Source: Thermopolyspora sp040678635 (lineage in GTDB: Bacteria > Actinomycetota > Actinomycetes > Streptosporangiales > Streptosporangiaceae). From it: a DNA stretch of 64,000 bases. The stretch lies in assembly GCF_040678635.1 (NCBI RefSeq), contig NZ_JBFATZ010000001.1, positions 310,001 to 374,000 of the forward strand. The letters run 5' to 3'. Below, in pieces: positions 1 through 7,177 of the stretch. Numbering within the stretch: position 1 is the stretch's first letter; each line of letters begins with the position of its first letter. Both the position numbers and the translations under genes were made by a program. Under the pieces are notes generated by a model that worked only from the letters and a program-made list of their open reading frames with translations, made no database searches and was not told the origin of the DNA.

Positions 1-1
1 T

Positions 2-208
2 CGCATGGACGCGATCCACGCCATCGAGGACGACTACCACGATCTTCTCGAAAAGCTGCCTCCGGCCCGCCGTACCGACGAGGCGGTCGTGCGCATCCGC
101 TGGATGATCGAGGAACTGCGGGTCAGCTTCTTCGCCCAGACGCTCGGCACGCCGTACCCGATCTCCGAAAAGCGCATCCGCAAGGCGATGGACCAGCTCA
201 CCGGCTAG
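2..208 (+). CDS. hrpA: HrpA-type ATP-dependent RNA helicase, C-terminal end only
   Basis: This is the last 68 codons of a gene that enters from the left edge; the frame is open to the first base, so the ATG at position 5 is probably internal. The tail 'IRWMIEELRVSFFAQ' followed by 'LGTPYPISEKRI' matches the conserved C-terminal (DUF3418) end of bacterial HrpA DEAH-box helicases, which unwind or remodel RNA in the cytoplasm. The helicase core is outside the window, so function is inferred from the tail alone. Confidence 0.75.
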   Translation, partial: RMDAIHAIEDDYHDLLEKLPPARRTDEAVVRIRWMIEELRVSFFAQTLGTPYPISEKRIRKAMDQLTG

Positions 209-273
209 CGCCCCCGGTCCTGCCACCGGCGCACGGCGGCCCACGGCACGGGGGTCACCGGCGTGGCAACGGT

Positions 274-307
274 CGCACCGCTCGGACCCTCCCGGCCGAG
301 CGGTGCG
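274..307. terminator. GC-rich hairpin downstream of hrpA
   Basis: A perfect 12-bp stem (CGCACCGCTCGG with its complement) with a 10-nt loop lies 66 bp after the hrpA stop. No U-tract follows on either strand. It sits between an upstream plus-strand gene and downstream minus-strand genes, where a bidirectional terminator is expected. Confidence 0.5.
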
Positions 308-330
308 GACCGCGCCCCCGGACGAACGCC

Positions 331-465
331 CTAGCCCTTCCCGTTCGCGGCCTCAGCGGCGGCGAGCTCGGGTACAGGCCACGTGACGTGGGCGATCGTG
401 CCGAGGTATGGAAGCGCTCGGGCGACGCGACGCCCGTCGGCGCGATCAGGTGGCCGATTTTCCAT
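331..465 (-). CDS. small hypothetical protein downstream of the hemerythrin gene
   Basis: A 44-codon frame starts at an ATG with GAGGA about 8 nt upstream and ends in TAG. The product carries 'LPYLGTIAHVTWPVPEL' and a short Ala/Glu/Gly tail. It lies in the same reading frame as the upstream hemerythrin gene, and the codons between that gene's TGA and this ATG are also open, so it could be the C-terminal remnant of an older gene. I do not recognise the family. Codon use is consistent with coding, but the ORF is short. Confidence 0.35.
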   Translation of the reverse strand: MENRPPDRADGRRVARALPYLGTIAHVTWPVPELAAAEAANGKG

Positions 466-540
466 CGGCAGGTCCTCGCCGAGTTTCCGGAACGAATCCT
501 GGAGACCGCCTGGTCGTGCGGACGCGGCGAGGATCGACGA

Positions 541-1212
541 TCAGTGCTTGCCCTTCTCGACGGCCTTGGCCAGCTCGTCCTTGCTCATCTGGGAGCGGCC
601 GGGAATGTCGGCCTGCTTGGCCTTCTCGTAGAGCTCTTCCTTGGAGAGGTCTGCGCCGGCATGGCCGCCCTTGGCCTGCCCGGAGCCCTTGGACTTCCCG
701 GTGTCCTTGGGCTTGGCGGGCCGGCTCTTGTGCTTGGCGTTCTGCTTGAGCTTGGCCGGGGTCACGGCGCTCGGGTTACGCAGGACCTCGGCCTTCCCCT
801 CGCTGAAGGTACGGCCCAGCTCCATCAGCAACTCCTGCGGGGCGGCTTTCGCCAGGAGGGGCAGGACCCTGCTCTCCTCCTCCTGGACATGCTCGTTCAC
901 GGCCTCGACAAGCTGCATCAGCCCCTGCTCGAACTCCGGGCTGTCGGGGTCGACTTTCTGAAGCTGGAAGAGGATCTCCTCGGCCTTGTGGTGCTCCTCG
1001 GCACCGTGCTCGACCTCCTCCCTCTGGTCGGGGGCAAGCCTGGCGATTTGCGGGTAAACCCTCTCCTCCTCCGCCACGGAATGGGCGAGGAACTTGGCGC
1101 ACGCCTCGGCGAACAGCGCGGGGCGGTTCTCCGGATGCGCCTTAATCTGCTTGAAAAGAGATTCAACGTCACGGTGGTCGGCGGTGATCAAGCCGATGAC
1201 ATCAGTAGGCAT
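541..1212 (-). CDS. hemerythrin/HHE-domain protein with basic linker and Rho_N-like tail
   Basis: This 223-aa soluble protein starts at an ATG preceded by GAGGAGGA. Residues 5-150 form a hemerythrin HHE four-helix fold, with the expected His/Glu ligands in 'DHRDVE', 'HSVAEEERVYP', 'EEHHKAEE' and 'EHVQEEESRVLP'; such domains bind a non-haem di-iron centre and sense or scavenge O2, NO or related species. A lysine-rich linker (about 165-190) leads to a short helical segment ('DLSKEELYEKAKQADIPGRSQM' region) that resembles the Rho N-terminal/SAP-like domain and suggests nucleic-acid contact. An inverted-repeat cluster lies 33 bp upstream. Domain assignment is firm; physiological role is inferred. 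Confidence 0.85.
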   Translation of the reverse strand: MPTDVIGLITADHRDVESLFKQIKAHPENRPALFAEACAKFLAHSVAEEERVYPQIARLAPDQREEVEHGAEEHHKAEEILFQLQKVDPDSPEFEQGLMQLVEAVNEHVQEEESRVLPLLAKAAPQELLMELGRTFSEGKAEVLRNPSAVTPAKLKQNAKHKSRPAKPKDTGKSKGSGQAKGGHAGADLSKEELYEKAKQADIPGRSQMSKDELAKAVEKGKH

Positions 1213-1244
1213 GATGGTCCTCCTCGCGACCCCGCTACCCCGCA

Positions 1245-1273
1245 TGTCCGTAACTATATGGACATAACGGACA
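1245..1273. promoter_or_regulatory. operator-like cluster of TGTCC/GGACA half-sites upstream of the hemerythrin gene
   Basis: TGTCCGT-N15-ACGGACA forms an inverted repeat, and a third GGACA half-site inside it (1260-1264) also makes ATGTCC-N10-GGACAT. The three half-sites are AT-rich islands in GC-rich sequence 33-61 bp upstream of the hemerythrin start. This looks like a binding site for a dimeric regulator; no regulator is identified. Confidence 0.45.
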
Positions 1274-1562
1274 AAGTGTAGCGTGATTGTTCTGGCGCGA
1301 TCGGGCGCGGCGAGTTCCAGGGCGGGGCGGGCCGGCATCGCCCCCCGCCCAGGAGTGCGAGGCATGCAGGAGGTCACTCCCGTCGGCCTGGCCGGCCAGC
1401 TCCCTCGCCCAGGGGAGGAGACCTCGCGGCGACTGCGCGCCCCGAGCGGCGATCGCGCGCCGCGCCGGCGGCGACGGGAAAATGCCGCGCGGCGCCGGGA
1501 AGATGCAGTACGCGTCTCCCCGGCGCCGCGGCGGTCCGAGCGGGATGTGGCGTTCGGCGACG
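1274..1562. other. non-coding stretch, nothing recognised
   Basis: No convincing gene or RNA was found in this roughly 290-bp interval between the hemerythrin regulatory region and the RibD-domain remnant. Several frames are open simply because of very high GC; none has a credible start with a ribosome binding site and a recognisable product. Confidence 0.4.
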
Positions 1563-1838
1563 TTACGCCATGCCGATCTCGCTCAGGGACTTTCCGCTGC
1601 CCCGGTCGTCGAGCACCAGGGCGGCCCGCCCGTTGACGGTGTAGCGGATGTGCGTGACCTCGGGCGTGTGGATGACCCGCGTGGGCGTGAGTTCGAGACC
1701 CTCCTTGTCGCCGAGGCCGAGGGCGTCGTCGAGGAAGCGCATCCCCGAGCCGAGCACGACGGGGACGATGTGCAGCTCCAGCTCGTCCAGGAGACCGGCC
1801 GCGATCACCTGCCGCAGCAGCGTGCCGCCGCCCGCGAC
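1563..1838 (-). pseudogene. RibD C-terminal-domain (dihydrofolate reductase-like) protein, 5'-truncated
   Basis: The last 91 codons of a RibD_C/dihydrofolate-reductase-fold family protein are present. The family signature 'GGGTLLRQVIAAGLLDEL' and 'LHIVPVVLGSGMRFL' is intact, as is the C-terminal strand region. The N-terminal half with the NADPH-binding start is missing. Homology begins exactly where homology of the upstream sigma-factor gene stops (about 1838), in a different frame. A deletion that removed the sigma gene's 3' end and this gene's 5' end explains this. No start with a good ribosome binding site is visible, so the fragment is probably not functional. Confidence 0.75.
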
Positions 1839-2404
1839 AGCACGTGCAGCACCACCCCCAGCCGCGGCCCCCGCTCGGGGTCGGGAGGCAGCTCAAACCG
1901 CGCCCCCGCCTCCCGCAGCCGCTGCTTGGCCCGCGAGATGCGCTGCCCCATCGTCTTCTCCGGCACCAGGAAGCACGCCGCGATCTCGCCGGTGGTCAGC
2001 CCGGCCACCGCCCGCAGCGTGAGCGCGAGCTGCGACGGCACGGTCAGCGCCGGGTGGCAGCACAGGAACAGCAGCTCCAGCAGGTCGTCCCGGGGCTCCT
2101 CGGCGTCCGGCGGCGGCGCGAGCAGCGCGTCACGCGGCATCGCCTCCGCCTCGGCCCGCTCCCGGCGCTCCCGCGCGCTGTCGGCCCGGACCTGGTCGAC
2201 GTACCGATTCGCGGCGACCTTGTTGAGCCAGCCCAGCGGATGCTCGGGTACGCCGTCCCGCGGCCAGGCCTGAGCGGCGGCGATCAGTGCCTCCTGCACC
2301 GCGTCCTCGCACCGGGCGAAGTCCCCGTACCGCCGTACCAGCGAACCGAGGACCTGAGACGCCAGCGACCTCAGCAGCTCCTCGACCGGCTCGTCACTCC
2401 GCAC
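1805..2404 (-). pseudogene. ECF-type RNA polymerase sigma factor (ECF42-like), C-terminally truncated
   Basis: The frame encodes sigma region 2 ('YGDFARCEDAVQEALIAAAQAWP', 'GWLNKVAANRYVDQVR') and region 4 ('LTLRAVAGLTTGEIAACFLVPE', 'QRISRAKQRLR'), but breaks off after 'VVLHVL', about where the long C-terminal extension of ECF42 factors would begin. The final ten residues are read out of frame from the neighbouring reductase remnant. ECF42 factors are about 400 aa, and this product is 199 aa. The GTG start overlaps the DGPF gene by 11 nt. Both DNA- and core-binding regions survive, so residual activity is possible; the family's C-terminal domain is lost. Confidence 0.75.
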
Positions 2405-2759
2405 CGCTGGCCCAGCCGCGCCCCATCAGCGGCCACATCTCCAGGCCGCCGCCGTGCCGTATCCCCGGATAGCTCCGCGCGATCTCCAGCGCCCGCTCCT
2501 CCCCGTCCACCTCGACCACGAAGTAGGACCCGACGAACTCCTTGGCCTCGATGTACGGCCCGTCGGTGATCACCACATCGCCGCCCTTCGACCGCACCGA
2601 CCTGGCCCGGGGAATCAGCCCCTCGGACTCAAGGAGCTCGCCGGACGCGCGCAGGGCCTCGTTGAACCCGTCCACCTCGTCGATGAGCTTCGCCAGCTCC
2701 TCCGGCCCCTGGCCGTTCCATATCTCCTCGTTGCCATAGATCAGCATCAGATACTTCAC
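2394..2759 (-). CDS. YCII-related DGPF-domain protein
   Basis: This 121-aa protein starts at GTG with AGGGAGGA upstream. It contains the family hallmark as 'TDGPYIEAKEFVGSYFVVEVD' and the N-terminal strand 'KYLMLIYG'. DGPF proteins have a small ferredoxin-like fold of unknown activity and are known to be encoded beside ECF42 sigma factors, as here, where the sigma gene overlaps its 3' end. This gene appears intact although its partner genes are damaged. A functional link with the sigma factor is known from the family, but its mechanism is not. Confidence 0.88.
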   Translation of the reverse strand: MKYLMLIYGNEEIWNGQGPEELAKLIDEVDGFNEALRASGELLESEGLIPRARSVRSKGGDVVITDGPYIEAKEFVGSYFVVEVDGEERALEIARSYPGIRHGGGLEMWPLMGRGWASGAE

Positions 2760-2891
2760 CGCACAGTCCTCCCTGCTCAGGGCAGCGCCAAGGGCACGGC
2801 CCGCGCACCCGCCGCTAGATTCTGCACCAGCGGTACGACACCGGACGCATCCCCCGCGGTCGCCCCTGGCAAGCGTCACCCGGGCGTGCGG

Positions 2892-3245
2892 TCACGCGTC
2901 GGCGGCGGCTCGGGCGGCCATCACCTCGTCGACGTTCTCCTCGGCCCACACGGCGATCGCCCGGATCGGCGCCTCCAGCGACCGGCCCAGCGGGGTCAGC
3001 TCGTACTCGACGCGGGGCGGCACCTCGGCATGGACGCGGCGGGTGAGCAACCCGTCGCGGGCCATGGCACGCAGGGTCTGGGTGAGCACCTTGGGGGTCA
3101 CGCCGCCGATCCTGTCACGGATCTCGGTGAAGCGGCGCGGCCCGTTCAGCAGGGTCAGCATGACCAGCGCCGACCACTTGTCGCCGATGCGATCCAACAC
3201 CAGGCGAGTGGGGCAGTTTGGATCGAAAAGGTCGCCTTTGTTCAT
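2892..3245 (-). CDS. HxlR-family winged-helix transcriptional regulator
   Basis: The protein is 117 aa, a typical HxlR length. It has the conserved N-terminal Cys in 'DPNCPTRLVLDRIGDKWSALV' (Cys11), the winged helix 'RRFTEIRDRIGGVTPKVLTQTLRAM' and the wing 'VPPRVEYELTPLGRSL'. Family members bind DNA as dimers and often respond to aldehydes, quinones or redox stress through the Cys. It is divergent from the NAD(P)-binding gene at 3346, and the shared 100-bp interval contains a palindromic operator candidate, so it probably controls both. Confidence 0.9.
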   Translation of the reverse strand: MNKGDLFDPNCPTRLVLDRIGDKWSALVMLTLLNGPRRFTEIRDRIGGVTPKVLTQTLRAMARDGLLTRRVHAEVPPRVEYELTPLGRSLEAPIRAIAVWAEENVDEVMAARAAADA

Positions 3246-3283
3246 AGTTTCCTCAGGGTATCAATGGCACGTTGAAGTAACCA

Positions 3284-3298
3284 GTATCCAACGGATAC
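3284..3298. promoter_or_regulatory. palindromic operator candidate for the HxlR regulator
   Basis: GTATCC-AAC-GGATAC is a perfect 6-3-6 palindrome in the divergent hxlR-type/reductase promoter region, and a further GGTATC half-site lies at 3257-3262, between it and the regulator start. Position and symmetry fit an HxlR dimer site. The assignment is by inference. Confidence 0.55.
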
Positions 3299-3345
3299 CG
3301 TCCTGGCGAGGTCGCTGCTTCGACATCTCGTACAGGAGGTCAGCC

Positions 3346-3969
3346 TTGAAGATTCTGCTGCTCGGAGCCACCGGCATGATCGGAAGCCGGATCGCGGCCG
3401 AGGCGAGGAGCCGGGGCCACGAGGTCACCGGTGTCACCCGCAGCGGCTCGGAGGGCACCCAGGCCGCGCAGGCCAAGGACGCCGACGCGATCGCCCGACT
3501 CGCCGCCGGCCACGACGCCGTCGTCCTGTCGATCACCCCGCCGCGTGACGGGTCGGACCCGACATCCGGCCTGCTGGAGAGCGGCCGCGGCGTGCTCGAC
3601 GGCATGCGCCGCGCGGGAGTACGCCGCCTGGTCATCGTCGGCGGCGCGGGCAGCCTGGAGGTCGCCCTGGGGTTGCGCCTAGTCGACCACCCCGAGTTCC
3701 CCCAGGAGTGGAAGAAAGAGGCTCTCGCCCAAGCGGAACTGCTCGGCGTCATTCGCGACCAGGCCGGCGACCTGGATTGGACCTACATCTCACCCGCGAA
3801 CCTCATCGAACCGGGGGAGCGCACCGGCGACTACCGCCTGGGCGGTGACCAGGTCCTCTTCGACGCCGAAGGCAACAGCCGGATCAGCGCCGAGGACTTC
3901 GCCATCGGCCTGCTCGACGTCATGGAGAAGGGCGAGGCGATCCGCCGCCGCATCACCCTCGCCTACTGA
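3346..3969 (+). CDS. NAD(P)-binding protein, NmrA/SDR-like (NAD(P)H-binding family)
   Basis: I chose the TTG at 3346 because AGGAGG lies 6 nt upstream and the Rossmann motif follows immediately ('LLLGATGMIGSRIAAEA'). This gives 207 aa. The fold is that of the atypical SDR NAD(P)H-binding family: GATGxxG motif, then 'GHEVTGVTR' and 'LVIVGGAGSL'. The catalytic YxxxK of classical dehydrogenases is not evident, so it may be a quinone reductase-like enzyme or a redox sensor. Reductases of this type are frequent targets of adjacent HxlR regulators, which matches the divergent gene here. Confidence 0.82.
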   Translation: MKILLLGATGMIGSRIAAEARSRGHEVTGVTRSGSEGTQAAQAKDADAIARLAAGHDAVVLSITPPRDGSDPTSGLLESGRGVLDGMRRAGVRRLVIVGGAGSLEVALGLRLVDHPEFPQEWKKEALAQAELLGVIRDQAGDLDWTYISPANLIEPGERTGDYRLGGDQVLFDAEGNSRISAEDFAIGLLDVMEKGEAIRRRITLAY

Positions 3970-4093
3970 CCCCACCGGGCGACACCCCTCGCCCGACGGC
4001 CCGCCCGGCACACCACCCGGTCCGGGCCGTCCTCATGCTCGCGTAGCCGGACTCGGCCACGCCGGCTGATTCGTTACATGTGATCGACTTCGA

Positions 4094-4213
4094 CGACTCT
4101 TGGCCCGCGGCGAGGTACACCTCGGCGAGGAGACGGGCTTGGAGTTGAGAGCGGAAGAGCGGAAGAAGGTCCGGCACCGACGTTCCCATTTCGTCGAAGA
4201 TAACTTGCGTCAT
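4094..4213 (-). pseudogene. N-terminal remnant of an ArsR-like winged-helix regulator
   Basis: An ATG frame encodes 'TSVPDLLPLFRSQLQARLLAEVYL', which resembles the first helix of actinobacterial ArsR-type regulators that carry a nucleotidyltransferase domain ('LLPLFRS..QARLLA..'). Similarity ends abruptly after about 40 codons, and the rest of the frame looks random. No recognition helix is present. It lies between the NAD(P)-binding gene and the SIMPL gene and is best read as a truncated leftover. The family assignment rests on a short motif. Confidence 0.4.
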
Positions 4214-4273
4214 GTGGGAATGTCATCGGCCGAGGTCTCTCCACGCGGGCGCGACCTGCATCTTTCCCGGCCG

Positions 4274-4954
4274 TTACAAGGACGTGGGCGGGGCCAGCCG
4301 GAACGTGGCCTCCACGACGGCGTGGACCTGGATGGTCTCCGGCTCCAGGGCGATCGCGGGTGGCCCGCCCGCGTCGAAGGCACTCGCCCGCTGGAACGCC
4401 ATCGCGGTGGGCGCCAGGGCGTAGTCGCCCGGGGTCGGCGTGCTGCTGAGCCCTGCGTCGGCGATCTCCACCACCCCGGTGATCTCCGTGCCGAGGGTCC
4501 GCGCGTACGTCTTCGCCTTGGCCAGCGCGGCGTGCACGGCCTGCTCGGCTGCCTGGTCGTATACCCCGGATCCGGGTCTAAGCTCCCAGCGCGGACCCTC
4601 CACGGTGGTCAGCTCCTCGTCGCCGAGCAGGGTGACCAACTCGCCGAGCACCCCGAAGTCCCGGACGGTGACCCGGATTCGTACGCCGCCGTGGTAGGCC
4701 CTGACCCTCTCCCCACGCCCCTCGCGCAGCTCCGGAACGACCGCCACCGCGGAGGTATCCACGTCCTCGACGGCGTCTCCGTAGCGCCCGATGAGGTCCA
4801 GGCACGCCTGGTTGCGTTCGGTGAGCGACTCCAGCGTCCGCCGCCGGTTCTTGTCCTGCGCCCGGACCACGACGGTCAGCCGGGCGATCTCGGGCTCCAC
4901 TTCGAGCGTGGTTTCCCCACGCACACGGACCACAGGCTCGGCTCGCTCGGTCAT
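4274..4954 (-). CDS. SIMPL (DUF541) domain protein
   Basis: The 226-aa product begins 'VVRVRGETTLEVEPEIARLTV', the usual start of the SIMPL domain, and continues with 'SAVAVVPEL', a 'VRIRVTVRDF' strand and a C-terminal repeat of the strand/helix unit ('AVHAALAKAKTYARTLGTEI'). Other SIMPL proteins are often periplasmic or secreted; this one has no signal peptide, so it is probably cytosolic. The biochemical role of the family is poorly defined. It is a single-gene unit flanked by two gene remnants. Confidence 0.85.
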   Translation of the reverse strand: MTERAEPVVRVRGETTLEVEPEIARLTVVVRAQDKNRRRTLESLTERNQACLDLIGRYGDAVEDVDTSAVAVVPELREGRGERVRAYHGGVRIRVTVRDFGVLGELVTLLGDEELTTVEGPRWELRPGSGVYDQAAEQAVHAALAKAKTYARTLGTEITGVVEIADAGLSSTPTPGDYALAPTAMAFQRASAFDAGGPPAIALEPETIQVHAVVEATFRLAPPTSL

Positions 4955-5042
4955 GTCGCTCCCGTCGGTCGTCCTCAGGCGTCGGGCCCACTCTAGGTCG
5001 CTTCCGCGAACACGGCGGAGTGATCTACACCGTCGGGCCGCC

Positions 5043-5214
5043 TCCCTGGCCGTGGGCCGCCGCCTCAGCGAGATCGAGGTGCCGGTACCCGACGAGCGAT
5101 GGTGATAGCCATCGTCCGCGACGACACCTCGATCTCATTCAGCGGAACCTCGGCCGCCTCTGCTGGCCCGGCGACCGTCTGGTGGTCGTCGGCATGCTCG
5201 GCGCCATGACGTAA
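5043..5214 (+). pseudogene. remnant of a TrkA-C (RCK_C) potassium-transport regulatory domain
   Basis: Three pieces in three different plus-strand frames line up end to end as one domain: 'GRRLSEIEVPVPDERW' (from about 5052), 'MVIAIVRDDTSI' (from 5099) and 'PGDRLVVVGMLGAM' followed by TAA at 5212. Together they follow the RCK_C pattern in which a leucine/valine-rich start leads to 'VVAIxRDG' and ends in 'GDRLVVVG'. At least two frameshifts are needed and the rest of the gene is absent. It abuts the 3' end of the DUF6119 gene, so island insertion or decay may have removed the remainder. Confidence 0.6.
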
Positions 5215-5218
5215 CTCG

Positions 5219-6925
5219 TCAAATACCTCCGCGGCTGAGTCGTGACACCGTGGGGATGTTCACCACCGCGACGTCGATGCCGACGCCGCGGAGCGCCACG
5301 GCGGCCTGCAGGAGCGACACCTGCGCGAAGGTGAACAGGTTCTTGACCGTGAGAGGCGTGCCGTTCTTGAGGGAGATCCCATAGATCACCTTCTTGGGCA
5401 TGAAGTCATCCGTGATCGGATGGCCGGGAGCCTGCTTGCGCACCTCCCTGAGAAACTCGGCACGCGCCGAGCTGTGCAGCCGAAGGGCGTCGGCGGAGAC
5501 CCTGCCCTGGGCGAAGAGGTGGTTCAACGGGGCGGTGGACGCGGCGCGCTTGATGTGGATGAGTTCGTTCTCCAAGCCCAGCAGATCACACGACTCGAAT
5601 CCGCGCGGGTGCTGTTCGGTGTGGATGAGGCGCCTGTCCATGCAAGCGAAGCCGCTCGCCGCGGCCGCCGCCTCGTTGTAGTCCTTCTCCTCCTTCAGAT
5701 CGGCGGTCCAGTCGATGAGCGAGACTCCCGCAGGGGTGGTGAGCAGTTCATGAACCTGTTGGCGGATGCTCTCCAGGTGCCGGTCGCCGACCTCGTACCA
5801 CCGCCCCTCGTGGTAGAAGAAGCGACTCGTCCCGAGCGAGACCTCGGCGGCCAGCCACTTGTGCGCCGCGATCTGGGCACTGGCGACGTCCTTGCCCGCC
5901 TCGTCCCTGCAGAGCTGGATGTGGCCTTTGGCGAGCGAGGCCAGGCGCTTCCCCGCCTGCAGGGCGGAAGTCTTCTTCAGGATGTGGTCCAGGTCCAGGT
6001 CGGCGATCGCCTGCCTCCGGGGACCGATCTTGACCCAGAAGGAGACGGCGCCGTCGATCTCGTCCAGGCAGACCGTGGGCGGAGTCAAGGCGAGGCTGCC
6101 GTCCGCAGGACTGCCCAGCAGGTCGTCGAGGCGCCGGTCAAGCTCCTCGCGGCGGACGTCGTCAGACTTGAGCGGCCGGACGCGGGCGATCGCGTCGAAC
6201 TCGGGTGCGGGTGACGCCTCGGCGGAGATGCGACCGATCGTGGACAGGTCGGAGAGCAACTCCTGAGGCGCGGTCGCCAGGTGAATCTTGAGAGCGTCGG
6301 TGCCGGCGATCTGCACGGACTGCCTGCGCCCCTTGCTCAGGGTGAGGGAGGTCTCTCCCAGCTTGCCGGCGAGACGGCTGACCACCTCGCCGTACTCCTC
6401 GATCGCGAAGGCGCGGATGTGCTGGTCCTGTGCCGCCGAATTCCGATCGGTACGCCCGCGAGCGTCCATCATGCTGCGGGTCACCTGACGGACGGCACTC
6501 GGCATGAGGGCCCTGACGGCGAAGCCGAAGCCGAAGCCGGGCGTCACGCGGGCGTGGTCGAGAAGAAGGTGACCCATCCCGAAAGTGATGGCGAACACCT
6601 CTTTGTCAACGGGGACGAGGAGCGCACCGGCGGCGGTCCGATTGTGCACGTCGGGCCGGACCGAGGTAATCCGCTGGACCGTGTCCACCCACTCGGGAGG
6701 GCGGTCCCCGCTGATCACTCCGCTGTACAGCAGGCAACGCGTGCCCCCGACAGCGACCTGTCGAATCGTGAAGTTGTGCTGGTCCCGGTACCTCAGGTTC
6801 AAGGCATGGTGCAGGGCGTCGAAGTCGGGTTCGACGCCCTGCAGCAGGTACAGCGTGCTGCGCCGGGTACGGGGGACGTTCGCCTCCGCGACGTCCTGGG
6901 CGTTCTCCTCCAGGGAAGGGCTCAT
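5219..6925 (-). CDS. DUF6119 / TIGR04141-family sporadically distributed protein
   Basis: This 568-aa soluble protein starts at an ATG with GAGGAGA upstream. The N-terminal 'RSTLYLLQGVEPDFDALHH', 'VDKEVFAITFGMGHLLLDHARVTPGFGFGFAVRAL' and the C-terminal 'KKVIYGISLKNGTPLTVKNLFTFAQVSLLQAAVALRGVG' are hallmarks of TIGR04141 (DUF6119). No activity has been established for the family; it is patchily distributed and often sits near restriction or other defence genes. Here it is divergent from the restriction-modification operon across a 252-bp interval containing a perfect 16-bp palindrome. The likely role is defence-associated, by context only. Confidence 0.85.
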   Translation of the reverse strand: MSPSLEENAQDVAEANVPRTRRSTLYLLQGVEPDFDALHHALNLRYRDQHNFTIRQVAVGGTRCLLYSGVISGDRPPEWVDTVQRITSVRPDVHNRTAAGALLVPVDKEVFAITFGMGHLLLDHARVTPGFGFGFAVRALMPSAVRQVTRSMMDARGRTDRNSAAQDQHIRAFAIEEYGEVVSRLAGKLGETSLTLSKGRRQSVQIAGTDALKIHLATAPQELLSDLSTIGRISAEASPAPEFDAIARVRPLKSDDVRREELDRRLDDLLGSPADGSLALTPPTVCLDEIDGAVSFWVKIGPRRQAIADLDLDHILKKTSALQAGKRLASLAKGHIQLCRDEAGKDVASAQIAAHKWLAAEVSLGTSRFFYHEGRWYEVGDRHLESIRQQVHELLTTPAGVSLIDWTADLKEEKDYNEAAAAASGFACMDRRLIHTEQHPRGFESCDLLGLENELIHIKRAASTAPLNHLFAQGRVSADALRLHSSARAEFLREVRKQAPGHPITDDFMPKKVIYGISLKNGTPLTVKNLFTFAQVSLLQAAVALRGVGIDVAVVNIPTVSRLSRGGI

Positions 6926-7088
6926 GTGAGTCTCCTCGTAACGAGAGCGTTGACGGTTGCGGGAAAGGCACGCAGGACCGCGGGAGGCGCAAGGGGGCCT
7001 CGTGGGGTCTGCGAGCCAAAGATGATCGTGAGGCCGAGAGTGACAGCCCTGACGCGCCTGTGTCCATCGGAAACCAATGGGTGATGCC

Positions 7089-7104
7089 GACAACCCGGGT
7101 TGTC
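7089..7104. promoter_or_regulatory. perfect 16-bp palindrome between the DUF6119 gene and the R-M operon
   Basis: GACAACCC-GGGTTGTC is fully symmetric and lies 164 bp upstream of the DUF6119 start and 74 bp upstream of the first R-M operon gene. There is no U-tract, so an operator is more likely than a terminator. The first operon gene has an N-terminal helix-turn-helix, making autoregulation plausible. Confidence 0.55.
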
Positions 7105-7177
7105 AGCTGAATCGCTGCGGGGCGTGCCGTCGAGTCGCTACGGTGGCTTAGGCCGTTCGGGAGAGGAGGTGACGGCG

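Noticed and set aside
4040..4075. tRNA-like segment (GTGGCCGAGTCCGGCTACGC on the minus strand)
   Set aside because: Resembles a D-arm only; no acceptor, anticodon or T-arm could be folded around it.
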